Notes under the pieces: generated by a model
Databases searched by the model: none
What the model saw: the letters and a program-made list of their open reading frames with translations, nothing else
What the model was told of the DNA's origin: nothing
NCBI RefSeq assembly: GCF_000422665.1
Contig: NZ_KE383899.1
Span: 136,915 to 200,914 of the forward strand
DNA: 64,000 bases
Direction: 5' to 3'
Origin: Ferrimonas senticii DSM 18821
GTDB lineage: Bacteria > Pseudomonadota > Gammaproteobacteria > Enterobacterales > Shewanellaceae
Program-made: the position numbers and the translations under genes
Part shown: piece by piece, positions 35,133-43,732 of the stretch
Layout of the letters: each line of letters begins with the position of its first letter
Numbering within the stretch: the first letter of the stretch is position 1

Positions 35133-35786
35133 ATGTTTGTCTACAACCCGCCTACCGAACCGTATCTGACCGTGATCCACGGTGATGAAGATCTTATCGT
35201 GGTCGATAAACCGGCGGAACTGTTGTCGGTGCCGGGCCGCGATATCGCCCACAAAGACAGTGTGATGACCCGTGCCATCGAACGCTATGGTCAAGCATTT
35301 GATGTGCATCGCTTGGATATGGCGACCTCGGGGATCATTGTGGTGGCGCGCACCAAAGAGGCCGAGCGTGAACTTAAACGCCAGTTTCGCGACCGCGAAA
35401 CCAGCAAACAATATTTGGCTCGGGTTTGGGGCCACCCGGAGCAAGATGAAGGGCTTATCGATCTGCCGCTGATCTGCGACTACCCAAACCGCCCGAAGCA
35501 GATCGTCTGTTTTGAGCACGGCAAACCGTCGCAAACCAAGTACAAGGTGATCCGCCGCGAAGCACAAACCACGCTAATGGCGCTAACCCCAATCACCGGC
35601 CGTTCGCACCAATTGCGCGTGCATATGCAGGCACTGGGACACCCGATTGTTGGCGATCGCTTCTATGCCGATGGTGCGGCGCTGGAGTTCAGTGACCGGT
35701 TAGAACTGCACGCCTACAAACTGCGAATTAAGCAGCCCACCAGTGGCCGCTGGCTGGAACTTAAAGCCCCCTGCCCATTTGCTTAA
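35133..35786 (+). CDS. rluA: Dual-specificity rRNA/tRNA pseudouridine synthase RluA
   Basis: Forms pseudouridine at 23S rRNA U746 and tRNA U32. The catalytic motif HRLDMATSGIIVVARTKEAE and the later TGRSHQLRVHMQALGHPIVGD are classic RluA. 217 residues from ATG 35133, which has TGGAG 7 nt upstream; the longer frame would add a hydrophobic stretch foreign to the family. Confidence 0.93.
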   Translation: MFVYNPPTEPYLTVIHGDEDLIVVDKPAELLSVPGRDIAHKDSVMTRAIERYGQAFDVHRLDMATSGIIVVARTKEAERELKRQFRDRETSKQYLARVWGHPEQDEGLIDLPLICDYPNRPKQIVCFEHGKPSQTKYKVIRREAQTTLMALTPITGRSHQLRVHMQALGHPIVGDRFYADGAALEFSDRLELHAYKLRIKQPTSGRWLELKAPCPFA

Positions 35787-35838
35787 GCAAATTGGTATCG
35801 TTGAGCTTATCAAGCAACACAGCCGTACGCCGAAAACG

Positions 35839-35870
35839 AAAGCTCTGACAGATATTGTCAGAGCTTTTTT
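35839..35870 (+). terminator. Terminator downstream of rluA
   Basis: A 12-bp stem around loop GATAT (about 35839-35850 with 35856-35866) running into six T. Confidence 0.87.
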
Positions 35871-36046
35871 GTTTCACCTAAAAAACCACTTAATAGGAAA
35901 CAAAATCCAGTCAAATTGACTATTTACGTCTCTATTCCTGCCACTCGCAATAATGTTACAGCCATGTTAAAAACGCATAGTCGCATGCACGTGCGATCCA
36001 GCGCAGAAGGTTGTCGCACTGGTTGTCAAAACAGGAAGGGAAACGA

Positions 36047-37912
36047 ATGAAAACCAAAATAGCTATCGCGGTCGCCCTTGGACTTACGGGCTCCGTTCAT
36101 GCTGCGCCAAAATCACTGTCTGACGCCCCGACACTAACTAACTTTGAAGTGACTCAAGTCACCCAAAACTACCGCCCGAGCGAACGCCAACATCATCACA
36201 ATGAGCAACGGGATCGCTATATTCTACAGTTGCAGCAGCAGCCCATCGCCACTTATCGTGGCGACATCGCCAGCATGGCGGCCACCGCCAGCAGCGACGG
36301 CAAATTGCAGCTACAAACCCCAGCCGTCAGCTCTTATCGTGGCTACCTGCAACGGCAACAAAAATCGCTGCTATCCTCGCTAAAACAGCGCTTCCCAGTG
36401 GTGCAACATCAGGCCAGCTTCGACACCGTATTTAACGGCATCAGCGTTTATGTGCCAGGGATCAGCCAAGCCCAATTAGCGGCGTTGCCCGGGGTAAAAG
36501 CGGTCTACCCTGAACAGCTCTACTCAACGCAGATGGATCAGTCACTGGAACTGATAAATAGTGCCGCCGCTTGGGCCAAATTAGCGGATCGCGACAACGC
36601 CGGCAAAGGGGTTCGGGTGGCGGTGATCGATTCCGGGATCCGCCCAGAAAACCCGATGTTTAATGATGACGGCATGGATCCGCCAAGCAGCCTGCCTGGC
36701 GACGATTACTGTGGCCAGATCGACAGCAGCTTTTGTAACAACAAATTGATTGTGGCCCGCTGGTCGGTGCCCACTTTCCCAGTCGCCGAACAGGAATATA
36801 TGAGCCCACTGGGTTTTGATGGCCACGGCACTCACGTCGCGGGCACCGCCGTCGGTAACGTCACCGACATCGAATTCCAAGGGCAGGATGTCACCATCTC
36901 GGGGGTGGCTCCAGGCGCTTACCTGATGTCCTATAAGGCGCTGTACGCCACCTTGGCGGATCCAACCCGCGCATCCGGCTCCAACACCATGTTGCTGGAA
37001 GCCCTTGAACATGCCGTCAATGATGGCGCCGATGTGATCAACAACTCGTGGGGCGGCGGTGCCGGTGCCGATCCAGCCACCTCCCCCTACCAACAAGCGT
37101 TTTTGGCTGCTGAAGCCGCTGGCGTGGTGGTGGTCAGCTCTGCAGGTAATTCCGGCTCTGGGGCGCAAACCATCGGTTGCCCAGCCTGTATTGAATCCGG
37201 TATTGCGGTCGCTAACACCACTCATGGCCGCTTCTTTGCCAACGAAGTCGGCATCGGCAGTGACAGCGGGCTGCTGTCGATTCAAGGTGGTGGTAGCAGC
37301 AAACTGACCAGTGATATCAGTGCTCCGGTGATCAGCGCGGTCAGTGTCGACCAAGCCAATTTCGAAGGCTGCCTGCCCTTTGCCGCCGACAGTTTTGCCG
37401 ATGGCATCGCCCTAATCAGCCGCGGCGCTTGCACCTTCCAAGACAAGGTCGATAACGCCGCCGCCGCAGGCGCAGGTGCGGTAATCGTCTACAACAACCG
37501 CGATGGTCAACCGATCACCATGGCACTGGATGACACCACCATTCCAGCAGTAATGATCAGTCAAACCGATGGCGACAACGCCCTCGCGCAACTGGCCACC
37601 GGCGCCGTTGACGGCACTATCAGCGCCAGCATCAGTCGTATCGTTGCCAATGAGTTTGCCGATAACACCGCGACCTCAAGTTCTCGCGGTCCGAACGGCA
37701 ACCCCAATATTCTTAAGCCGGACATTGCTGCCCCAGGCAGTTTGATTCTTTCAGCGATGTCACCGGAAGAGATTGGCCGAGAGGGCGAGGAGTTTGCGCT
37801 GCTTAGCGGCACCTCAATGGCGGGGCCTCACGTTGCTGGTGCCGCGGCCCTGATGCGTGCCCAGCACCCAGATTGGTCAGCGGTGGAGATCAAACCGCCA
37901 ACTTCGATCTGA
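36047..37912 (+). pseudogene. Subtilisin-like (S8) secreted protease, N-terminal part of a disrupted gene
   Basis: Signal peptide (MKTKIAIAVALGLTGSVHA), an inhibitor-I9-like propeptide (RYILQLQQQPIATYRG...), then a complete S8 catalytic triad: D195 (AVIDSGI), H260 (GHGTHVAGTAVGN) and S590 (SGTSMAGPHVAGAAAL). A PA domain is inserted between (ISRGACTFQDKVDNAAAAGAGAVIVYNN). The frame stops only ~30 residues after the Ser motif, in PDWSAVEIKPPTSI, where intact relatives carry on through a large C-terminal region. The tail of that region continues in another frame (37873-38592), so a deletion or frameshift has broken the gene. Ribosome site GGAAGGGAAACGA. Confidence 0.82.
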
Positions 37913-38592
37913 TAGGCAATGATACCGAAGTGGTGCAAGTGCCACTGCAGTTCCACGTCAGTCATGAAGGCGAGCAATTGCAGTCATTGCAACTGCTGCA
38001 GGTCAGTGGTGATGCACCAACGGCAATCCGCATCAGCCGCGAGCCGGAGCATGGGATGATTACCGTTAACGACGACCTGAGCGTGGATTACACCCCAAAT
38101 GCCGACTTTGCCGGTGAAGACCAGTTTGGCTATGAAGCGTTAGATGACGCAGGCGCAGTGATTGGCACCGCCGTTGCCAGCATCACCGTCGCCAACGTCA
38201 ATGACGCGCCGGTAGCACTGGAAGCGATCGCCGCTGGCACCGTTACCGGCGGTAGCGAGGTTTCGGTGAGTTTGTCTGCCGAAGATGTTGATGGTGATAG
38301 CTTGAGCTGGAGCGTTAACCAAACCGCAGGCACCGCAGTCGAGTTGAGCATTGCCGGTAATCAACTGAGCTTTGTCGCGCCGAGCGTCGATGCCGCCACC
38401 GACTTGGTGTTTAGCGCCATCGCCAATGACGGCAGCGCTGACTCCAATGCTGTTGAGGTCACCGTCACTGTGACCCCAGCAACCGATGACGACTCCAGCG
38501 GTGCTGACGATGAAACCGACAGCGGTAGTGTCGGTTGGCTGGCACTGCTGCTACTGCCTGTCATTGGCTTGCGTCGCCGCTGGCTGAGCTAA
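37873..38592 (+). pseudogene. C-terminal remnant of the S8 protease, with GlyGly-CTERM sorting tail
   Basis: This frame, shifted relative to the protease N-terminus, has cadherin/Ig-like repeats (YTPNADFAGEDQFGYEALDDAGAVIGTAVASITVANVNDAPVA) and ends with an acidic spacer, a hydrophobic helix and an RRR cluster: GSVGWLALLLLPVIGLRRRW, a GlyGly-CTERM signal processed by rhombosortase. It has no signal peptide or convincing start of its own. It is best read as the displaced end of the upstream protease gene; the break lies near 37885-37900. Confidence 0.78.
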
Positions 38593-38598
38593 CGCGCA

Positions 38599-38690
38599 AC
38601 CGCGCGTCTTTCCGCGCGCACCTAGCCACGCGAGAGCCCCTCGCGTGAATATCCAAGGCCTTAGCGTTACACGCTAAGGCCTTGTTGTTA
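38599..38690 (+). terminator. Hairpin cluster ending the protease locus
   Basis: Three successive hairpins; the strongest is a perfect 13-bp stem (38655-38667 with 38671-38683), and another is CACGCGA/TCGCGTG (38627-38647). The T tract after the last is broken (GTTGTTATCGTT). Confidence 0.65.
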
Positions 38691-38712
38691 TCGTTGGCAG
38701 TGCCCGCCGTGA

Positions 38713-39690
38713 CTAGAGGCGGCTATCGCACTGCTCTGCCCAGACGCCACATTGCACTTGGCCAATGTGCGACTTACCCAGCAACAGCATCAGCAATCGC
38801 GATTGACCGATACCGCCGCCAATGGTCGCTGGCAGTTCGCCGTTCAACAGCGCTTGGTGCCATGGCAGTTGCAGATCGCGCTCGCGCCCCTGCAGATGCA
38901 TCTGCCGCACCAAGGCTTCGCCATCAACACGGATCCCCATCGACGACAGCTCAAACGCGTCTTGCAGTTGCGGATGCCACACCAACAGATCGCCGTTCAG
39001 GCCAGCGCCATCCGCCGCTTCGGTGCTCCAATCGTCGTAATCGGCGGCGCGAGCATCGTGGGCTAGCCCATCTGCCAGCGGCGCGCCGATGCCGATAATA
39101 AATACCGCTTTCAGCTCTTTACAGATGGCGATCTCACGCTCTTTGCCAGACAGGTGTGGATAGTGCTGACGCAGGGTTTCAGCGTGAATAAAGTGGATCT
39201 GCTCAGGCAGTTGCTGCGGCAAACCAAATCGCTCTGCCAACATCGCTTCGGTGGCTTTAATGCCCGCCCAAATCTGTTCAACTCGCGCTTTTAAGCCGCA
39301 CACGGAGCGCTCACTGGCGTCGATCACCTGCTCCCAATCCCACTGGTCAACGTAGACCGAATGCTTGGCGCCCAAGCTGTCCTCATCCGGACGCAGGGCT
39401 TTCATCTGCGCCACGATCCCTTCGCCTGCGGCAAATTGGTAGCGGCCCAAGGTGCGACGCTTCCATTTAGCCAGAGACTGCACCACTTGATAACGCTTAG
39501 TTGGCAGTGCCTTAACCGAAACGGCCACCGGTTGCTCAATCCCTGACAGCCCATCTTGCTCACCACTATCGGCGTCGCACAACAGCGGCGCTTGCACTTC
39601 CAACAACCCCAATTGTTGCGACAATTGCTGGCTGAAGTGGTGGCGGGCAAATTGGATCTGTTGTTGGGTTTGGATGTAGCTCTGTTTCAT
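38713..39690 (-). CDS. asnA: Aspartate-ammonia ligase AsnA
   Basis: ATP-dependent synthesis of asparagine from aspartate and ammonia. 325 residues, nearly collinear with E. coli Asn[68 protein letters not shown] and [13 protein letters not shown] 39690 (MKQSYIQ) matches the E. coli start; a GTG four codons upstream is in frame. Divergent from its regulator asnC, as in E. coli. Confidence 0.95.
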   Translation of the reverse strand: MKQSYIQTQQQIQFARHHFSQQLSQQLGLLEVQAPLLCDADSGEQDGLSGIEQPVAVSVKALPTKRYQVVQSLAKWKRRTLGRYQFAAGEGIVAQMKALRPDEDSLGAKHSVYVDQWDWEQVIDASERSVCGLKARVEQIWAGIKATEAMLAERFGLPQQLPEQIHFIHAETLRQHYPHLSGKEREIAICKELKAVFIIGIGAPLADGLAHDARAADYDDWSTEAADGAGLNGDLLVWHPQLQDAFELSSMGIRVDGEALVRQMHLQGRERDLQLPWHQALLNGELPATIGGGIGQSRLLMLLLGKSHIGQVQCGVWAEQCDSRL

Positions 39691-39818
39691 GGTGGCACTC
39701 ACACTAAATCTTGGTTAACTGGCAGCCATCATTTAGCCAAACCGCTCATTCAGCAATAGATCAAACAACAAATGCCGTTGTATGATTTCGATTATCAAAG
39801 TAATTGCGCCAAAAATTA

Positions 39819-40307
39819 ATGAACCAACAAAATACCCAAGAAAACGAGCTGTTGCGCCAACGAATCGATAATTTGGACAAACAGATCCTAGTGGCACTGC
39901 AACAAGATGCTCGAGTTGCCTATGCTGAGCTGGCTAAACGCTTCGCCGTCAGTCCCGCGACCATCCATGTGCGGGTCGAAAAGCTCAAAGCCACTGGGGT
40001 GATCTGCGGTACTCAAGTGATGCTCGATCCCCGCGCATTGGGGTATCAGGTTTGTTGTTTTATTGGGATTAATTTGAAGGCCGCCGGCGATTACCCGGCG
40101 GTACTTGCGCAATTGGAAGCGCTACCAGAGGTGACCGAGGCATACTACACCACCGGTCATTACAGCATTTTCATTAAGATCCGTTGCCGCAATATCGATG
40201 ATCTGCATCGATTGCTGGTGGATCAGATCCAAGCGATTAAGCAGATCCAATCCACCGAAACCTTGCTGTCATTGAGCCAGCCAATTGGGCGGCAAATTCA
40301 GCCTTAA
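39819..40307 (+). CDS. asnC: AsnC, Lrp-family regulator of asparagine synthesis
   Basis: Lrp/AsnC transcription factor that activates asnA and responds to asparagine. N-terminal HTH (IDNLDKQILVALQQDARVAYAELAKRFAVSPATIHVRVEKL) and a RAM ligand domain with EVTEAYYTTGHYSIFIKIRC and QSTETLLSL, close to E. coli AsnC. ATG 39819 is chosen over the TTG at 39804. Its stop overlaps that of lysC (TTAA at 40304-40307). Confidence 0.94.
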   Translation: MNQQNTQENELLRQRIDNLDKQILVALQQDARVAYAELAKRFAVSPATIHVRVEKLKATGVICGTQVMLDPRALGYQVCCFIGINLKAAGDYPAVLAQLEALPEVTEAYYTTGHYSIFIKIRCRNIDDLHRLLVDQIQAIKQIQSTETLLSLSQPIGRQIQP

Positions 40308-41668
40308 GCTTCAATCAATTGTTTATGCAGGTGTTGTACTACCGCATCGGCATCGCTATTGGCGACCAGAAAACAGAGATTATGGGCACTGGCACCGTGA
40401 CAGATCATCCGCACATTGTAGCCATCGATCTCGGCAAAGACCTTGCGCGCCACCCCTGCGGTGGTTGCCAATTGATTGCCAATCACCGCCACTAGGCTGA
40501 GATTTTCGGTCACCTCTAAGCGGCACATCGCTTCCAATTCGGCCCGCAACGCCGGGGTGATTAGCTCGATACCGCAGCCATCAGAGCCGGTATTATCCAA
40601 GGTGAGCGCCACCGACACCTCTGAGGTGGTGATCAAGTCCACCGAGATCCGATGCTTGGCCAAAATCGCAAACAGCTCCGCCAAAAAGCCACGGGCATGC
40701 AACATATTGAGGCTGTGCACCGTCAACAGAGTTTGGCGCCGACGTAGGGTAACCGCCCGATAACCTGGGGCTCCCTGTAATTGCTGGCGGATCCAACTGC
40801 CACCACGTTGGGGTTCACTGCTTTTACCAACAAACACCGCACAACCGCTGCGCACCGCCGGCAAGATGGTGGCTGGATGCAACACCTTGGCGCCAAAGGT
40901 CGCCATCTCGGCCGCTTCATTAAAGCTTAACTCGGCAATCGGCCGCGCCGCTGGCACCAAGCGCGGATCGCAACTGTAGATGCCATCGACATCGGTCCAA
41001 ATCGCCAGCACCTCTGCCGCCAACGCCTCTGCCAACAGGGCTGCCGAATAGTCTGAACCGCCACGCCCTAAGGTGGTGGTATGGCCTTCGCTATCGGCAC
41101 CAATAAATCCTTGGGTCACTACCCGCTGGGTAGCCAAAACCGGTTGCAGGTGCTGCTGGCACAGCGACGCGATTAGCACCAGATCCGGCTCCGCTTGGCC
41201 ATAATGACTGTCGGTGCGTAGCACTTGGCGTACATCAAAGCACTGCACCGCTTGCTGACGTTGTTGCAACACCTCGGTAAACAGCGCCGAAGAGCAGGCT
41301 TCACCTAAGGCCAGCAGCGAGTCTTTGATAGCACCAGAGGGCGAGGTTTGTGCCTGCAAGCTCAGGCGGTCCATCTGCACTAATTGCTGTTCGATGTAGT
41401 CAGCTAACGCCGCTGGAGCGCCCAGTTCATCCAAAATTGGCCGCTGGATAACCGCGATCTGCTCAAGGGTTTGCTGACGCTGCGATGGCGATAACTGACC
41501 GCTGGCAAGCGTCACTAAATGGTTGGTCACTCCGCTGCAGGCACTGACCACCACCACCTTAATGGCAGGATCGGCACAGACGATATCGGCACAGGCTTGC
41601 ATCGCCCGATAGTTGGCAACGGAGGTGCCGCCAAATTTGGCGACGGTTAACGTACTGGTGTGTGGCAT
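40304..41668 (-). CDS. lysC: Lysine-sensitive aspartokinase III LysC
   Basis: Phosphorylates aspartate, the first step towards lysine, threonine and methionine. 454 residues (E. coli 449). The kinase domain starts VAKFGGTSVANYRAM and includes GRGGSDYSAALLAEAL; two C-terminal ACT domains give allosteric lysine control. Preceded by a lysine riboswitch (41740-41918, minus strand), so both enzyme and gene are lysine-regulated. Confidence 0.95.
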   Translation of the reverse strand: MPHTSTLTVAKFGGTSVANYRAMQACADIVCADPAIKVVVVSACSGVTNHLVTLASGQLSPSQRQQTLEQIAVIQRPILDELGAPAALADYIEQQLVQMDRLSLQAQTSPSGAIKDSLLALGEACSSALFTEVLQQRQQAVQCFDVRQVLRTDSHYGQAEPDLVLIASLCQQHLQPVLATQRVVTQGFIGADSEGHTTTLGRGGSDYSAALLAEALAAEVLAIWTDVDGIYSCDPRLVPAARPIAELSFNEAAEMATFGAKVLHPATILPAVRSGCAVFVGKSSEPQRGGSWIRQQLQGAPGYRAVTLRRRQTLLTVHSLNMLHARGFLAELFAILAKHRISVDLITTSEVSVALTLDNTGSDGCGIELITPALRAELEAMCRLEVTENLSLVAVIGNQLATTAGVARKVFAEIDGYNVRMICHGASAHNLCFLVANSDADAVVQHLHKQLIEA

Positions 41669-41739
41669 GCTTGGCGCCCCTAAATCTACCTTGAAACGGA
41701 GCGTCCGCAGGTTACGCCAGCCATTGACCGCGCAACCTT

Positions 41740-41918
41740 AAGAAGCACTCCACCATAATCCTGTCGCTATGGTGACAGCCCTGAGGATTCAGCCCCAGTG
41801 GCCGATCAGCGATCGCGTACTCGATCACTGACCTCGGCGAGACTCCCCTCAGTTGAACCGGCCCGTACGGCCTAACTACGTTCGCATTACCTGAGCATCG
41901 CACCTCTTCTGAGGCCCT
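41740..41918 (-). promoter_or_regulatory. Lysine riboswitch (L box) in the lysC leader
   Basis: On the minus strand, conserved L-box blocks appear in order: CAGAAGAGGTGCG, CTGAGGGGAGTCTCGCCGAGG, CACTGGGGCTGAATCC, GCTGTCACC and GGTGGAGTGCTTCTT, the same order as the E. coli lysC leader. The outermost arms pair to close the aptamer. Downstream, GGTTGCGC and GCGTAACC (about 41712-41740) can form the expression-platform stem. Lysine binding should lower lysC expression. Confidence 0.92.
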
Positions 41919-42304
41919 AATAAAGCAAATGGTTTTCGCCCAAGTCAAACCCAAAGATACAAATTGCCAACCTTGGCAAACTACCGATAACAACCATCAA
42001 TAATTACCGCTAAATGGCCGCCATTAACAATTGCAATCGCAACAACTTGGCAACCTTACGGCCACAACAGAAGCGGTCGCTATAAAAAAACCAATCTCCA
42101 GCTAATTTGCCGCTTTCAAACCCGTTTTTTAACAAACCGTGCCACCGCAACCGCAGTTTTTGCCATTCCGCCACAAGTGCGCCAGTAACAGAAGTTGTGA
42201 CCGAGATAACGATTTGAGGGATTTGTTAACAAACTCGGATTACTGCTAATGGATTTTGGGTATCCTTAGCGACTATTAAAATTTAAGTTAGGCGCAGAGG
42301 CCGA
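41919..42304. other. AT-rich region upstream of lysC and arcA
   Basis: Contains the lysC promoter on the minus strand and the arcA promoter on the plus strand. A perfect 12-bp palindrome TTTGTTAACAAA lies at 42222-42233 and a similar run at ~42124-42136; the GTTAA core is reminiscent of ArcA sites, so autoregulation is possible. No ORF is supported. Confidence 0.45.
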
Positions 42305-42349
42305 ATTCAACACCGTCATCCATGCCAACTGCGGTGTTGAATGTGGCAT
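42305..42349 (+). promoter_or_regulatory. Structured arcA leader: 11-bp hairpin with pseudoknot potential
   Basis: Stem 1: ATTCAACACCG (42305-42315) with CGGTGTTGAAT (42332-42342), perfect. Stem 2: ATGCCA in the loop (42322-42327) with TGGCAT just after the stem (42344-42349). The crossing order is that of an H-type pseudoknot. Confidence 0.5.
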
Positions 42350-42366
42350 CAAAAGGGACTTTGCCT

Positions 42367-42426
42367 ATGCTTACCGACGTGAACTACGGTTGGCGTCGCT
42401 GTTCATTATTGAATCGTGGTTTTTAG
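42367..42426 (+). CDS. Possible 19-residue leader peptide upstream of arcA
   Basis: A short ORF, MLTDVNYGWRRCSLLNRGF, begins at an ATG with GGGA 9 nt upstream and ends 9 nt before the arcA ATG. Its stop overlaps the AGG-type ribosome site of arcA, so its translation could couple to or block arcA. No family known. Confidence 0.35.
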   Translation: MLTDVNYGWRRCSLLNRGF

Positions 42427-42435
42427 GTAGCCCAA

Positions 42436-43152
42436 ATGCAAAATCCGCACATCCTTATCGTTGAAGACGAAGCTGTTACCAGCAACACGCTGAAAAGTAT
42501 CTTTGAGGCCGAAGGTTACTCCGTTACCGTAGCTAACGACGGCGAAGAGATGCACAACGTGCTGCGCAGCAACAAGATCAGCTTGGTCATCATGGACATC
42601 AATCTGCCGGGTAAAAACGGCCTATTGCTGGCACGCGAACTGCGTGAAAAAGATGACATCGCTTTGATGTTCCTTACCGGTCGCGATAACGAAGTGGATA
42701 AAATCTTGGGCCTGGAAATCGGCGCCGATGACTACATCACCAAGCCTTTCAACCCACGTGAATTGACCATTCGCGCGCGCAACCTGCTGAACCGCATCGT
42801 TAACGCTTCTCGTCAAACCGACGAGCGCCCACAGGTAGAGTTCTACCACTTCAACCAGTGGACGTTAGAGATCAACAGCCGCTCGCTGATCAGCCCACAG
42901 GGCGAGTTCTTCAAGCTGCCGCGTTCCGAATTCCGTGCGCTGCTGCACTTTGTTGAGAACCCAGGCAAGATCCTGTCCCGTGGTGATCTGCTGATGAAGA
43001 TGACCGGCCGCGAACTGAAGCCGCATGATCGTACTGTCGACGTTACCATTCGTCGCATCCGCAAGCACTTCGAAAGCCACCCAGAAACCCCAGAAATCAT
43101 CGCCACCATCCACGGCGAAGGTTACCGTTTCTGCGGCGAACTGGGCGAATAA
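42436..43152 (+). CDS. arcA: ArcA, aerobic/anaerobic response regulator
   Basis: Response regulator of the Arc system, 238 residues. Receiver domain with phospho-acceptor D54 in VIMDINLPG, preceded by the acidic pocket VEDEAVT and followed by the conserved Thr/Lys ([14 protein letters not shown]). C-terminal OmpR-type winged helix ([35 protein letters not shown]). Nearly collinear with E. coli ArcA. The separate hpt gene directly downstream suggests a Shewanella-type relay. Confidence 0.96.
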   Translation: MQNPHILIVEDEAVTSNTLKSIFEAEGYSVTVANDGEEMHNVLRSNKISLVIMDINLPGKNGLLLARELREKDDIALMFLTGRDNEVDKILGLEIGADDYITKPFNPRELTIRARNLLNRIVNASRQTDERPQVEFYHFNQWTLEINSRSLISPQGEFFKLPRSEFRALLHFVENPGKILSRGDLLMKMTGRELKPHDRTVDVTIRRIRKHFESHPETPEIIATIHGEGYRFCGELGE

Positions 43153-43170
43153 GGCTCGCTTCGAAGCAAC

Positions 43171-43198
43171 AAAAAGAGCGCCCAAGGGCGCTCTTTTT
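43171..43198. terminator. Bidirectional terminator between arcA and hpt
   Basis: Perfect 13-bp stem (43171-43183 with 43186-43198) whose arms include five A on one side and five T on the other; serves both converging genes. Confidence 0.9.
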
Positions 43199-43213
43199 GT
43201 CTAAACAGCCAAG

Positions 43214-43570
43214 TTATTTACTGTTCAGGTAATTTTTCAGTGCTTGCAGATCTTCATCGTAATGCTGCTGAATTTCAGCAAACCAAATACGATAGTTGGT
43301 CGGCCACTGGGGCTCATCACCGCACTGCATTAGCTGCGCTAACTGCTGCAATCGCAACAGGCCAACGGAACCGGAAGCCCCTTTAAATTTGTGTGCCTCG
43401 GCGATGATCGCTTTTTTGTCTTCGGAGTTAATGGCCGCTTCAATCTCTTGCAGATACTGCGGTGCCATCTGTTCAAATAGCACCACCGACTTCATCAAGA
43501 TCGCCGGCCCAATGGCATCACAATATTGATCTAAGGTATTGGTATCCAAATTGGCATTCACTTGCACCAC
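43214..43570 (-). CDS. Stand-alone histidine phosphotransfer (Hpt) protein
   Basis: 118-residue four-helix Hpt protein with phospho-acceptor H60 in EAHKFKGASGSVGL. No kinase or receiver is fused. In Shewanella a separate Hpt protein (HptA) relays phosphate from the hybrid kinase ArcS to ArcA, replacing the Hpt domain of ArcB; lying tail-to-tail with arcA, this gene is a strong candidate for that role. Confidence 0.87.
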   Translation of the reverse strand: MVQVNANLDTNTLDQYCDAIGPAILMKSVVLFEQMAPQYLQEIEAAINSEDKKAIIAEAHKFKGASGSVGLLRLQQLAQLMQCGDEPQWPTNYRIWFAEIQQHYDEDLQALKNYLNSK

Positions 43571-43732
43571 GATAAACTCCTCCCCTACTTCAGCTTAACG
43601 TTATTCTAAAATCAGACCGATTTTAATTATTCTAACCTGCCTGCAAATTATCAGCATCCAAGCTGTCAGGCCACCCAATTACTGATATCCTGCCGATGAA
43701 TTGTTAACTCCATCAGAATGCAGTAATTATTG

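Noticed and set aside
41712-41993. 93-codon minus-strand ORF upstream of lysC
   Set aside because: It lies over the lysine riboswitch; the conserved nucleotide blocks explain the sequence and the peptide resembles nothing.
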